Part shown: positions 32,984 through 44,064 of the stretch, piece after piece
Numbering within the stretch: position 1 is the stretch's first letter
Layout of the letters: the number at the start of each line of letters is the position of its first letter
Source of the DNA: Notolepis coatsorum
Lineage: Eukaryota > Chordata > Actinopteri > Aulopiformes > Paralepididae
Length of the DNA stretch: 64,000 bases
Assembly: GCA_963971535.1 (NCBI GenBank)
Contig: OZ020586.1
Location: 70,234,048-70,298,047, forward strand
Direction: 5' to 3'
Notes under the pieces: model-generated
The model's input: only the letters and a program-made list of their open reading frames with translations
Told to the model about the DNA's origin: nothing
Databases searched by the model: none
Translations under genes and position numbers: made by a program

Positions 32984-33535
32984 GAAAACGTGTTTAACAA
33001 GGTGCTAGTTTAGGGATATTTGGTCACGGTGCTGTTATAGTCAACCAATTGGAGCCATGTTGATTATTCCTTCCATAGGAAAATATATTTAAATGTATTT
33101 GTATTTTATTTCGTTTTAGTTTTTTTGTTATTACAAATGTGTGTGTTTATGGTTGAAAATGTTAGAGATAAATAAAGATCAAATAAAATCTAACTGAATA
33201 AGTTCCCTCTTCTAACAAGAAAGAAAAACGTAGTTTAGCTTTAAACTATATAATGTCATTGCGTCCAGAGATTCCACCTTTGATAACTAAAGTAATGACA
33301 CTTGACTAGTAATGAAACATGTCCGCGCTGTCCTCCTGGTCGATATTGATAACTGCTGCTAAAATAAAATAAAATAAGTCCCGAGTCGAGACTCCGTGCT
33401 GCTCCCAAGGAATCCCAATAGTATGCAACTGCAGAGCCGCAGAACCAGGGGCGCTTTCAGGTCCGGTCACAGGCCCGCTCAACAGCGCCCCCCACCCAAC
33501 GGCTGAATTGCCAATGGCTGAATTGGAGTATTGCT
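32690..33535. repeat. hAT-type left end and mosaic repeat
   Basis: CAGGGCTCCAGACTAAC at 32690 looks like a hAT terminus. An (AT)n run lies at 32945-32980. The right part (33370-33535) is the inverted match of 19300-19460. No matching right terminus was found and no coding sequence is supported. Confidence 0.4.
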
Positions 33536-33739
33536 ACTATTGTGCTATCAACATGCCGCGACGTGTAGCTTGCATGATGCGTGTGCAGTGCTTTGCCCCA
33601 CAGGTCTGAGAAGAGGACCTGCACATGATTTTACTCGTTCCCCAAACTCCTCTACATGCCCCGATCTAAAATGGTTCACGACAGTAGACATAATGCTAAC
33701 TTTAGCCAGCGCCATATAGCCAGTAGTACTATGACCAAC

Positions 33740-33880
33740 AGCTGTTCGATTTCAGCGTCCGTCCTCTACGCTCATAGCGAGGGGGGCGTACTAGCGTAGG
33801 TCAGTGGCCAATCAGAGCGCAAAACAGGAACCCGGAAGCGTTGTAAAAAGGCTACACGCGAGCCGGACACCTGGGAGGAA
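33740..33880. repeat. Single arm of the Mutator-like foldback family
   Basis: GGGGGGCGTACTAGCGTAGG, GTGGCCAATCAGAG and GAACCCGGAAGCGTTGTA match the arm of the element at 129-1110 (right-arm orientation). No opposite arm or target duplication was found nearby, so this is a solo arm or the end of a degraded copy. Confidence 0.5.
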
Positions 33881-33973
33881 TGGTGATGCGGACAATGGAC
33901 GGCAGTGGCACTAGCTTAAGATGGAGGTAAGACTGCTGAATGTAGACAAGTTCTACTAGTGAAATATTAACCA

Positions 33974-33976
<3 letters not shown>

Positions 33977-34016
<40 letters not shown>
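33977..34016. repeat. (GT)n microsatellite
   Basis: About 20 uninterrupted GT units. Confidence 0.95.
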
Positions 34017-34019
<3 letters not shown>

Positions 34020-34179
34020 ATATGAATCTACCTCTGGTTTAACAATAGGGATTTGTTGGTATAACTAACTACATGTTTAACATCTAAACGTGCATTTGAG
34101 TGTAGGAATTGTATCATCCATCATCACTGCCCAAAAGGTGAAAAAATTAGATAAGTGAAATCTCACGAGATAAAACTAT

Positions 34180-35484
34180 AGACCTTACCTCCATCTCGAA
34201 AGTCATGGAGAAAATAGTCTACGAACAGGTCGAAAAGTACCTGGCGGAAAAAAATCTAATCTACGAATTCCAATCTGGCTTCAGAACGTCCCACTCCACT
34301 GACACATGCCTCCTCTATTTGAACGACCACATCAAACAAGAGGTGGACGCGTGCAAATACTGCGGCATGGTCATGCTGGACCTACAAAAGGCCTTCGACA
34401 CTGTCAATCACTCCATTCTGATTGACAAGCTAAAAGCAAAGGTTTTGATAGTTTATCAGTGAGCTGGATGCAATCCTACCTGGAGGGGAGAGAACAGATG
34501 GTAGAGGTAAGGTACTCTATCCCCCCCCCCCCCTCACAGTGAGCTGTGGTGTTCCACAAGGAAGCATACTAGGACCGCTACTCTTCCTAATTTATGCAAA
34601 TGACATGTCGTCAGCCTGTGACTGCAACTTGTTCCTGGTTGCGGACGACTCAGCCCTGCTGGTCTCTGACAAGAACAAGTTGCAGGTTGAAAAAACCCTC
34701 AGCTCGGAACTAGGCAAAATCTGCATATGGCTCGCTGATAACAAACTATCATTACACATGGGCAAAACAGAGTCCATTCTCTTCGGTTCAAATAACAAAC
34801 TCAGCAAGACCGACGGCTTCTCAGTTGCAGTGGGTGACAATATTGTCACAAGGAAAGACGAAATTACCTACCTGGGTTCCATCCTAGAGGCAAATCTTTC
34901 CTGTGACAAAATGGCATCCAATGTAATAAAAAAAGTCAACCAACGAACTAGATTCTTGTACCGGATCTCCTCTCTGGTAAACAAGAATACCCTGAAGACT
35001 CTGGCAGGAGCACTCATTCAAGGGTACTACGACTATGCGTGCACCTCATGGTACCAAAGCACCTCAAAGGCGCTTAAAACAAAATTACAAACATCACAAA
35101 ACAAACTGGTCAGACTACTACTTGACCTTACCCCCAGAACCCACCTCACCCCTGCCCACTTTGACAACCTAGGATGGCTTAGAGTAGACGACAGAGTACA
35201 GCAACTTGCAATGGGCCTGGTCTACAAGATACACTATACGACTAAGGTACCCATGTACATGTCAAAATACTTCCCAAAGGTCAGTGAATACCACAACCAC
35301 TACACCAGAGGAAGCTCAACAAATCATGTTAAACCCAGGGACTAAACACGTTTCGCAATTATGCCGCACATCAATGTGGAACGCCCTACCCAAAGCTGTA
35401 AAGGAATGTGAATCCCTACCCACATTCAAAACCGCTCTTAAAGAGCACCTACGGGAGGCTGCAATTCGAAACTGGCCACCGTAA
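34180..35484 (+). pseudogene. LINE C reverse transcriptase and C-terminus
   Basis: Blocks: LTSISKVMEKIVYEQVEKYL, FQSGFRTSHSTDTCLLYL, VMLDLQKAFDTVNHSILID, a frameshift near 34440, then [20 protein letters not shown], the catalytic LFLVADDSALLVS near 34635, LADNKLSLHMGKTESILFG, ITYLGSILEANL, ALIQGYYDYACTSWY, a frameshift near 35335, and TSMWNALPKAVKECESL with a stop at 35482. VADD replaces the commoner F/YADD; both catalytic aspartates remain. A poly-C run at 34521-34532 sits at a likely indel. Confidence 0.85.
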
Positions 35485-35897
35485 ATGCCCAAAACCCCCA
35501 CCACCTCCTAATAGACAGTCTCTTCCCCACCGCATGTATATATTCCCTCCCCGCTGTATGTATATTTCTCTCCCACCCACCCCCTCCTAATGTACAGTCC
35601 CCTCCCCATCATATGTACTCTGTCAGGATCTAGGGGTAACAGTACTGTATATTTGAATACCGTTTAAGTCACAAATGTATCAGTACTAAATACCTATGTC
35701 CCTATGCCATAAATGTCATGCATGTTGTGTATGTCATAAATGTCTATATGAATTGAAATGGGGGACCCTGATGGAAACAAGACAAACGTCTTTCTCAGGT
35801 CTGCATCCCCTTAACAATTGTGTGTATTGAGCCGTACTGTATTGTACCCATTCTGCAATCTGTTAAATAAAGTTTTCATTCATTCATTCATTCATTC
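34180..35897 (+). mobile_element. LINE C, 5'-truncated with complete 3' end
   Basis: Starts inside reverse transcriptase at about 34180 and runs to an (ATTC)n tail at 35877-35897. The coding part is followed by about 280 bp of 3' untranslated region containing AATAAAG at 35867. The 3' end family recurs at 31885, 36713 and 38731, which shows recent activity of this LINE in the genome. Confidence 0.85.
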
Positions 35898-36265
35898 ACG
35901 TGTTTGTGGACTGCGGTCAATGCTCTGTGGAGCTATAGATAATAGGACAGTCTAAACCAGAACAAGACAAATACGTTGACATACAACTTTGGCTACAATC
36001 ACACTGCAAGCATTAGTGCTCAATTCTGATGTATTGCTCAGATCAGATTTTTTTACTGTTCATATATTATTCGTGGGCAATATCAGATTCCAGTGTAGAC
36101 TGGGCACGCTCTTGAAAAAAAAACAGCATGTTCAAGTGAACAATAAAGAAGATGGACGTACAAATAAAAGTGACTAGTGTCAATCTAGAGTGACGTAAAA
36201 GTTGCATGATTGTTCAGACTGAGGTGACGTCACATTGCAAAAAAAACGTTGGCAATAACGTGTTT
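35898..36265. other. No gene seen
   Basis: AT-rich sequence without a recognised repeat. It would be the start of the first intron if the minus-strand exon to its right is used. Confidence 0.4.
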
Positions 36266-36273
36266 TTACTGAC

Positions 36274-36472
36274 CTATTCTGACGCTGGATAGTTTGATTT
36301 CAGGTTTCAAAACAGCATCCAGTCGCGCGATCATGCACTCGAGTTCCTGCCTCGCGCGCAGAACTTCGCCCTCGTATCCTTCAAAGCTTGCTTCAAAGAT
36401 CAAGAATATCTCATCGGTAGCCGCAGTGAGTCGTCCGTTGACCAAACCTTTCAGGGTTCGTATTTTAGACAT
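36274..36472 (-). CDS. First coding exon of a C2H2 zinc-finger-type gene
   Basis: Minus-strand ATG at 36472. It encodes about 66 residues: MSKIRTLKGLVNGRLTAATD, then EIFLIFEASFEGYEGEVL, RARQELECMIARLDAVLKP and EIKLSS. This is the short helical or coiled-coil domain that opens many fish zinc-finger proteins (usual ending PEIKL). A strong splice donor AATAG|GTCAGT falls at 36274/36273 and leaves phase 1, matching the acceptor phase of the exon at 12673. No stop or frameshift. No downstream fingers were found to the left within the window, so either the other exons lie far away or the gene was cut by repeats. Function would be DNA-binding regulation if intact; that is inference from the family. 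Confidence 0.65.
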
Positions 36473-36474
36473 AA

Positions 36475-36700
36475 TTAAATAATATATTTAAATTAAAACA
36501 ACAACACCAACTACAGTTGAATAACGCTGTGCTAGGTCCTAGCGCGACCAATATGGCGCCACGGTGACGTTCCGTCGTACCCAGTGGCGTAGAGGAGCAT
36601 AGATATATATAAAGACTAGATGACTCACCCGCGCTGCTGGCCAACGGAGACTGACGTTGCCGTATGGCGGCCATCTTGCGTAGGTGGAGCACGCCCACTC
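36475..36700 (-). promoter_or_regulatory. Promoter-like region of the zinc-finger exon
   Basis: Upstream of the minus-strand ATG. The complement contains ACGTCACCGTGGCGCCATAT (a CRE-half-like TGACG and a GCCATATTGG motif) at about 36547-36570, and AAGATGGCCGCCAT (YY1-type) at about 36664-36677. No TATA box is near a clear start. Motif matches by eye only; the start site is unknown. Confidence 0.35.
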
Positions 36701-36712
36701 ATAATTGATTGA

Positions 36713-36875
36713 TTGAAAACTTTATTAACAGATTGCAGAATGGGTACAATACAGTACAGCTCAATACACACAATTGATGCACACACTGGATGCAGACCAG
36801 AGAAAGACTTTCGTCTTGTTTTTACATCAGGTCCTACCGTCCTGGGTCCCCCATTTTCAATTAATCAAGAATTGC
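36713..36875 (-). repeat. LINE C 3' end, short copy (minus)
   Basis: GATTGATTGAAAACTTTATT through TACAATACAGTACAGC to CCCCCATTTTCAATTAAT is the complement of the LINE C 3' end. Strongly 5'-truncated. Confidence 0.75.
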
Positions 36876-37487
36876 ATGCACTATTGCACTATTGCATACT
36901 ACTACTATGTCTATGGTGCATGTACTATTGAAATAACCATAGCTTGCAAAATGTCCAGCCGTTTTGTTTGTTAAAAACGTCAGAGATGTAGAGAATATCT
37001 AGAGAGCGCCTCTATAATAGACGGTCCTGCACAGTAGCGCAGCGACCGGAACAGGAAGTTGAGACGCTATTTGTAAATACACCTGCAATCGTCCAGAGAC
37101 TTGTTTGTATATTGTTTTCTTCCTTTATTAAACTGGATGGAACAAATGGAATATCGTTCTTATTTATATACAAACATCTGGATGTAGTCCAACGGATATG
37201 ATCAGTGGATCAGAGGAGGACGACGAGGTGCGCAAACAGACCACGGAGAAAGTCGGATAGTCGATGGAGCTGTCGGCAAACACGGCACCTTGTCGACTTA
37301 AAGGACCAGGACATGGATTTTTTACTTTCATGTAAAGGATAATTTCATTGGATTCTAGTGGACTTTTATTATTAGTTCCAACGGAAGATGCCAAAAGGGA
37401 TTCTTTTTTTCGGAGCTACAGCTGTAGTCTGAAGTAATTTTTATACATTGGAAGCAAGCTATTAATTATTCATCCAAATAACTGACA
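36876..37487 (+). other. Leader region before a Gypsy gag; LTR not resolved
   Basis: ATTAAACTGG at 37126 could be a polyadenylation-type signal of a 5' LTR, and gag starts at 37488. The 3' end of the element is truncated, so there is no second LTR for comparison and boundaries cannot be set. Confidence 0.3.
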
Positions 37488-38325
37488 ATGGTGCTTATAA
37501 ATGCAGAGTGCCCTATTGAGGGTTGTGAGTCTTGTGACTATGTAGCTGAGCATGCAGCGGCGGCGGTGGTGGCGGCCATGTTAAGTGTACACGCCACTAT
37601 ACATGTCACAGGCGCAGCCCCCTGGGCGCCGGGCGCAAATGCTAAAATGGAGAAGCTAAAGCGTCCCTCCATAGCACTGGCCGGAACGGGCGAGGCCTGG
37701 TCATACTTCGTAACCCGCTGGGGTGAGTATAAAACAGGCACCAAGCTGGTCGGCCCGACATAGTTTCACAGCTACTGGAGTGCTGCGAGGAGGATCTGAG
37801 GAAGGACCTCACACGCGCGGCAGGCAGGAGCCTAGCGGGCAACGACGAGGAGGACGTCCTCGCTGCCATGAAGGCACTTGCCGTTCGCGCAGAGAACACC
37901 ATGGTAGCTCGGGCAGCCCTGTCTAACATGCGGCAGGGTTATGAAGAGCCCATCCGGTCGTTCCACGCCCGCATCAAGGGGCAGGTGGACACGTGCAAGT
38001 ACCAGATGAAATGCACTAGGACAGGGTGCGACCAAGTCAACGACTTCACGGAAGAGATCCTACGTGACGTGATTGCCCGTGGCATTGCAGATTCGGAAAT
38101 ACAGCTCGACCTGCTCGGTGAGAAGAACCAGAACATGCCACTAAAGGACATGATCGAGTATATCGAGGCTAAGGAGTCTGGAAAGCGCTCGGCATCGCGC
38201 CTGCTCGACCCTCAGAGCGCGGACACGGTCAGCAGTTCGTACAGGCGGGTGAGACAACAGGACACCCGCGCCAGAGGAGGAGCCAGGCTAGAGAAACCAA
38301 AGGCCAAGCCTGAAGGGGTATGCAT
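37488..38325 (+). pseudogene. Gypsy gag, N-terminal part
   Basis: Starts at MVLINAECPIEGC. The frame shifts near 37757 and goes on with VSQLLECCEEDLRKDL, LAAMKALAVRAENTMVARA, MRQGYEEPIRSFHARIKGQ and FTEEILRDVIARGIADSEIQ, ending where the hAT element inserts at GTATGCAT. The arrangement of a small N-terminal CxxxC-like segment followed by an alpha-helical capsid is consistent with Gypsy gag. Confidence 0.75.
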
Positions 38326-39418
38326 TAGGGGTGTAACGGTACACAAAATCCACGGTTCGGTACGTACCTCGGTTTTGAAGTCACGGTTCTGTATTTTTTC
38401 GGTACGGGGGGGTACAAAAAAAATTGCTTTTCATTTATCTATTTATTTAACTATTAAACAATATAAAACTAATTGGCCATAATTGACTGAGCAAACTAAT
38501 GCTTACTGCTGTAACCTACTAATAACACTTAAGTAAATCTGAAGATTATTATATAGCAGACAGATGCCTTGGAGGATAAGTCGTGGACAGCTGTAGCGTG
38601 TGCTTGTTTATACATAACTCCTTTCATGACTGTGATGCTTTAATACAGGGGCAGGGCTTGCATCACAGTCATGAAAGGGGCTAGTTTATAGAGCTGGTGG
38701 TATGACTTGCTGGCTGAAATACGGACGAGGGAATGAATGAATGAATGAAAACTTTATTAACAGATTGCAGAATTGGTACAATACAGTACGGCTCAATACA
38801 CACAATTGTTAAGGGGATGCAGACCAGAGAAAGACGTTTGTCTTGTTTACATCAGGGTCCCCCATTTTCTATTCATAGTGCTAGGTAGCGGGGCTATATT
38901 ACTTTTAACATGTGCTTAAACCCAGTGTTCTCGACAACGGAGTATGGTCGCAGATCTGCTGCTATAAAAAGACATATGACGTTTATTATTGCGTTGGCCC
39001 GGTCTGAATTAATAGCGAGATGCTTCTTGAATGCAACAGGGAGCTGGGTTTGCACTAGCATATGTTTCTTCCGTGTACCAGTGATATTCACATTCGGGTG
39101 ATGCTGTTTCAAAAGCGTGATAAAGTTCGCAATAAAGTTGAACAATGACATGGCTCTGGCTTGTCAGTTAGTATTGACTCGCCATACTAAAGCTAATATG
39201 CTATGCTGAATTACAGCTCTGGTTCAGTGTAGCTGCGCGCTGCGTGGAATGAACAAACAACATCCGGTTAGTTGTGCACGTTATATTAGGGCCGGGGGGA
39301 TTTAAGTTCCGCAAAAAAAGGTTCCATACCGTTGCAATCGCTCGGTGCACAGCGCGTACTGTACCGGGGGACCACATTGAGGCGGTACAGTACGTATCCG
39401 CGTACCGTTACACCCCTA
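38326..39418. mobile_element. hAT-like element with TAGGGGTGTAACGGTAC ends
   Basis: Exact duplication GTATGCAT at 38318-38325 and 39419-39426. Ends TAGGGGTGTAACGGTAC and the complement of TAGGGGTGTAACGGTACG. A LINE C 3' end is nested at 38731-38875. No transposase. Removing it joins two halves of the gag zinc knuckle region. Confidence 0.9.
38731..38875 (-). repeat. LINE C 3' end, nested in hAT (minus)
   Basis: GAATGAATGAATGAATGAAA through TACAATACAGTACGGC to GTCCCCCATTTTCTATTC is the complement of the LINE C terminus. It inserted into the hAT element. Confidence 0.8.
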
Positions 39419-39962
39419 GTATGCATCCACTGCGGCGAGGTGGGCCACGGCAAAACACCCCAGTGGCACGCCAGACGTGCCGAGTGCCCCGCATACGGTA
39501 AAAAGTGTCGGAAGTGTGGCTGCCAGAATCACCTCGAGAGGGCCTGCCTGGGTGGCCGATCGACTAGGCCCCCACCCGGAGAGACTGACTGGACGTGTGA
39601 CGAGCAGACATCAGCATTCGTTGAGCTATGCACAGTCAGCACAGATGGCGAGTTAAGCAAGTGGATGAAGCGTGCGTCCAGCCCGCAGCCATACGTCAAC
39701 CTCACTCTCACCAGCGAGCACGAGGATTACAAGGCTCTGGGTTTTGACCTCCTAAAACGCACGTGCAGTATCCTTGCCTGCTATGGCCGATACGGGATGC
39801 CAAAGCTGCCTGATCGGTATTAAAGTCGCTCAACAAATGGGCCTAAGCACAGAGGACCTCATCCCTGTATCCATGACCATGAAGGCTGCGAACAATAAGG
39901 GAATTCGGATCCTCGGAGCTGCGGTAGTCAGATTCGCCGGTGTGAGGGACCAAACAGCTTAG
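39419..39962 (+). pseudogene. Gypsy zinc knuckles and protease
   Basis: CIHCGEVGHGKTPQWHARR begins a cysteine-histidine cluster, followed by CRKCGCQNHLERAC, a CCHC knuckle. After a frameshift near 39770 comes MADTGCQSCLIGIKVA, the aspartic protease site (DTG), and VRFAGVRD at the edge of the next insertion. A second frame change is needed to continue into the reverse transcriptase. Confidence 0.75.
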
Positions 39963-40770
39963 ACATGAGGAGTCATAGGTAGAGTGCTCAAAGGAAGGTT
40001 TATTTTCCCCCAAAATGTAAATACAGGGGACAAAAACCACAAAAGTGCAACAATAACAAATAAGCAAAAAAGCTGTTCTTGGGCCCAGCAGAACTCGGGT
40101 CAACTTAAACAGAACAAACTAAAAATACCTAACACAACTGAACCAAACAAAACTGACCTCCAGACTAAGACAAGAGGGAGGTATTTATACTGGTTGAACC
40201 AATACAGACACATGGGGCAAGACAAATCATCAATAATAAATTACATTAACCTTAATCATCTATAATTTATAATGAAGTTAGTTTGAAGAACACTATGTAT
40301 TTATGTAGGAGACAATAACTGAGTCAAGCTAAAACATACATAAATCATAGTAGAACATCATTGTCTAATTAAATCCCCCCCCTCCTCTTCTCATGGAGTT
40401 GGTATCTCCCGGCAAGCCTCTCCTGGTATTTAAATCCAGCCTCTTCCAATTACTGGTCATTTGCCAGTTGCCACCAGGAAGAGCAGAGCACCGCCCGGGA
40501 CACCAAACATGTAAGACAAAGAAACAGCATGAGCAAACAATTATGATAAACAATGTAAACTAAGTGTGCACTAACTTAGGACCTTGTAATATATCATAAT
40601 GCAAATAAAGATGGAAGTATGGTATATGAAACAATAATAATGTGTGGTGTCATTATTTGATTTGTGTATGGGTATTATGGATGTTAAACAATGCATAAGG
40701 ACCAAATGAAAAGAAAGGGAGTGTAGTGAGGGGGTGTAGTGGTTACCGACATTAGTGCTGATGTGCGGCA
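39955..40770. mobile_element. Unidentified insertion of about 800 bp
   Basis: It separates protease from reverse transcriptase in the Gypsy element. No coding sequence. TTTATTTTCCCCC near 39999 would be a polyadenylation signal on the minus strand. A GGTGTG motif lies near both edges (39939 and 40774). A solo LTR is possible, but terminal repeats and target duplication are not clear. Confidence 0.4.
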
Positions 40771-40776
40771 AATGGT

Positions 40777-42306
40777 GTGGCCGTCACAGCCGGCAACAGT
40801 GGTGACGCTCGAAGGTTGGAGACACGCCAAATCGCGTATGTGACAGACACCTCAGACCGCATATTTCTCTCCCGCGCAGCCTGCATGGACCGGGGAATGA
40901 TCTTCGCCCAGTTCCCAACACTCGGGGAGGTGAATCTGGCAACATCAGAAGTATGTGACTGCCCGCGGCGTGCAGAGCCGCCGACCAGGCCGACCACACT
41001 CCCCATGTTGGCGATCGAGGCTAACAGGAAGGCGTTACGGAGACACTTGTTAGAACTGTACGCTCAGAGCACATTTAACACATGGCCCCACCAGACACTA
41101 CCGAAAATGACCGGCCCACCACTCCGCCTCATGCTTAATGAGGATGCGACACCGGTTGCCTGTCACACCCCCATCCCCGTGGCCCTACACTGGCAAGAGG
41201 TAAAGGCAGGCCTCGACCAGGACGTCCGCCTCGGCGTGTTGGAGGAAGTACCAATCGGTACACCGGTGACGTGGTGTCATCGCATGGTGATCTGCGCGAA
41301 GAAGACAGGCAAACCGCAACGCACTGTCGACTTCCGGGCCCTGAACAGGTATGCAGTCCGCGAGACCCACCACACCCAATCTCCATTCCACCAAGCGAGA
41401 TGTGTGCCTAACGGGAAACTCAAGACTGTGTTCGATGCCTGGAACGGTTACCACAGCGTCCAATTACACAAGGACGATCGCCACAAGACGACGTTCATAA
41501 CCCTATGGGGCCGCTACCGGTACCTGTCGGCCCTGCAGGGGTACATGGTATCGGGGGACGGTTACTCGCGACGGTATGACGAGGTTGTCGCGGACATAGG
41601 CAACAAAACTAAGTGCATAGACGACACGCTACTATGGTCAGATACAATTGAGGAGAGCTACTTCCAGGCGGTCCAATGGCTGGACATATGCGGCCGGAAT
41701 GGAATAGTCCTCAACCCGGAGAAGTTCATTTTTAGCGCACCCACGGTGGACTTCGCTGGCTTTACAATCACCATGACTGACGTGCGACCGTGCAGTCGCT
41801 ACCTGGAGGCGATACACGACTTCCCACAACCACGTAATGTCACGGATATCAGGTCGTGGTTCGGGCTGGTCAACCAGGTGGCCTACGCCTTCAGCATGGC
41901 CGAGCGTATGCAGCCATTTCGGAAGCTCCTGAAGAGTGGAGAACGCTTCGAGTGGTCCACGGAGTTGGAAGACATATTCCGTGAGTCAAAGGATGTGATC
42001 ATCGAAGAAATTGAGCGTGGTGTCCGCATTTTTTACAAAACCAGGCCAACATGTATCGCCACGGACTGGTCAAAGGAGGGCATTGGATTCTGGTTAGTCC
42101 AGAAACACTGCCGATGTATGCCAGTCAGACCCTTCTGCTGCACCGATGGGTGGAAGATAACCCTGGTTGGCAGCAGATTCACGCATGCGGCGGAGTCCAG
42201 ATACGCGCCCATAGAGGGTGAGGCTCTTGCGGTCGCGGAAGCAATTGGACAAGGCACGCTACTTTGTGTTGGGATGCGAGGACTTGATTGTAGCGGTAGA
42301 CCATAA
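40777..42306 (+). pseudogene. Gypsy reverse transcriptase and RNase H start
   Basis: An open frame of about 509 codons with LETRQIAYVTDTSDRIFLS, the reverse-transcriptase blocks RTVDFRALNRYAV, VFDAWNGYHSVQLHKDD and YLSALQGYMVSGDGYSR, the catalytic KCIDDTLLWSD at about 41614-41640 (CIDD in place of YIDD), the connection RSWFGLVNQVAYAFS, and RNase H starting TDWSKEGIGFWL. It stops after a frameshift at about 42240. Length is near full but the protein is truncated inside RNase H. Confidence 0.8.
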
Positions 42307-42600
42307 GCCGCTGCTGAGACTCCTTGCAGACAGGGCGCTCGATGACATACCGAACCCCCGCCTACGGAACCTCAAGGAGAAGACCTTGCATTATCGTTTC
42401 CGCATCGTGCATGTCCCGGGCATGAGGAACAAGGCGGCGGACGCCATGTCACGTAGGCCGGTTGGCACCACACGGCCATCACTTATGGACCTTCCGGATG
42501 ACAACGCCCACCCAGTACGCACACTGATGTACTGTCCTTCCTACGCCAGACCGAGCCAGGGAATGACGACGACACTGAGGAGGATGACCTGGCATGGTGT
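42240..42600 (+). pseudogene. Gypsy RNase H C-terminal part
   Basis: Frame-shifted continuation: KARYFVLGCEDLIVAVDHKP, LLADRALDDIPNPRLRNLKE, and VPGMRNKAADAMSRRPVG. The AADAMSRRP block marks the end of RNase H in Gypsy elements. Another frame change near 42560 leads to integrase. Confidence 0.8.
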
Positions 42601-43464
42601 GCTGCGGGCCTTGAATCATTGCGGTCAGTGACATGGGATTGTGTCAGGGAGGCCATCAGCAGCGATGGTGAGATGCGCACCCTGGAGGAAATGGCGACGG
42701 ACGGCATCCCTGACTCAAAATTCGAGATGCCGACGACGATCCGTGACTTCCACCAGTACCGTGAGAACATCACATCAACTGACGGGGTGGTCCTGTACAA
42801 GGACAGGGTAATTATACCACTCTCACTCCGCAGAGAAGTGCTGAGCGCCATACACGCTGCCCACCAGGGCGTATCGATGATGACTGCCCGCGCAGAATCC
42901 TCTGTGTTCTGGCCAGGCATGTCGGCTGACATCAGCGCCACTCGGAGGAACTGCGAGCACTGCCACCGGATGGCACCTTCACAGCCTGGAGCGCCGCCGA
43001 TCCCAGTTGTTTACCCCTTTCAGGCGGTGTGTTCAGACTTCTTCATGCACAGGAGTGTGCACTACCTCGTGACGATGGACCAGTACTCAAACTGGCCGAT
43101 CATCTCGAAGGCGACAGGGGGCGCCGCCGGCCTCATAAATCACCTACGTCAGGCCTTCGTGACATACGGGACGCCAGAAGAGCTCACATCGGACGGGGGC
43201 CCAGAGTTCACCTTCACCGAGACCAGGTCATTTCTATACAGATGGGGCGTACACCACCGCCTCTCATCTGTGGCCTTCCCCCACAGCAACTGCCGCGCTG
43301 AGATTGGGGTGAAGACAATGAAACGCCTTATCACTGACAACACCGGCCCAAAGGGGGAGCTTGACACAGATGCTGTGCAGAGAGCGATCCTGCAATATCG
43401 TAACACACCTGACCCTGACACAAAAATATCTCCGGCAATGTGTCTTCGGCCGCCCGATACGTGA
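42601..43464 (+). pseudogene. Gypsy integrase core
   Basis: Frame with LRREVLSAIHAAHQGVSMM and CEHCHRMAPSQ (the HHCC zinc-binding domain), then catalytic positions in CSDFFMHRSVHYLV, ELTSDGGPEFTFTE and SNCRAEIGVKTMKR, giving D, D and E. It ends at a stop after a frameshift (43462-43464). Integrase would insert the element's DNA copy. Confidence 0.8.
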
Positions 43465-43720
43465 CTTCATCCCGGTTGTACCTGGGAAGTACAGACCACA
43501 CGAGACCTGGCGTGAGACACTGACGGCAAGGGAGGAGGCTCTCCGCAAACGCCACATCCGCACAGCGGATGCCTGGGCGGAGCACACAAAACGCCTCCCG
43601 CCACTCATGGTAGGGGACATGGTCCGTGTACAGAACCAGACAGGGCCCTACCCCAACAAATGGGACAGGACAGGCAGTGTTGTGGAGGTACGCCAGCATG
43701 ACCAATACGTGACATGCATA
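43440..43720 (+). pseudogene. Gypsy integrase C-terminal tail
   Basis: Next frame: VFGRPIRDFIPVVPGKYRP, ETLTAREEALRKRHIRTAD and LMVGDMVRVQNQTGPYPNKW, then VRQHDQYV. The GDxVxVQNQTG segment is the usual C-terminal domain of this Gypsy group. Homology stops there and unrelated AT-rich sequence follows. Confidence 0.75.
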
Positions 43721-43783
43721 AAAGTCATAGATAATTTAAACAAAGCTATCGCTTATCTCCCCAGCATATAGTGGACGTATAAA

Positions 43784-43942
43784 AAACATCATGCAATAGT
43801 GATAAAAAACAAAACCCAAAAAGTCGTTTGCCTGGTTGGTTAAGGATTGCCTGAGCTCTTCAATTAGCCTAGCAATGGCGATCATATCAGCGGGAGTGTC
43901 GTCTTTCTTGGATTAATTTCTCTTTGTTTTCTTCGTTGCCAT
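43784..43942 (-). pseudogene. Possible LINE ORF1 start fragment
   Basis: Minus-strand ATG at 43942 gives MATKKTKRN, and after a frameshift KKDDTPADMIAIARLIEEL and RQSLTNQANDFLG. The lysine-rich start and helical stretch resemble the N-terminus of L1/Tx1 ORF1 proteins. Short and broken; a weak call. Confidence 0.3.
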
Positions 43943-44064
43943 TGTGGTTCTTTCAGTCAAAATAGTTAGTAGGAAACTTAAGGGGATGTATACATAAAGG
44001 TTTAAGCGAGTTGAGAGTATAAAAAGAGGCTTTTAAAACCAAATATAAAAAAAGGGAGTAGCAG

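Larger units (their letters stand above)
37488..43720 (+). mobile_element. Ty3/Gypsy element, broken, 3'-truncated
   Basis: Gag, protease, reverse transcriptase, RNase H and integrase occur in the usual Gypsy order, with integrase after RNase H. At least five frameshifts are seen. A hAT element (38326-39418) interrupts gag at the zinc knuckle, and an unidentified insertion (about 39955-40770) follows the protease. Homology ends near 43705 after VRQHDQYV, before any 3' LTR. Confidence 0.85.

Noticed and set aside
39941..40770. A firm solo-LTR call
   Set aside because: No clear TG/CA ends or 4-6 bp duplication could be fixed; left as an unidentified insertion.
40777..42306. A 509-codon host gene
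   Set aside because: All recognisable motifs are Gypsy reverse transcriptase and RNase H, and the flanks continue the same element in other frames.
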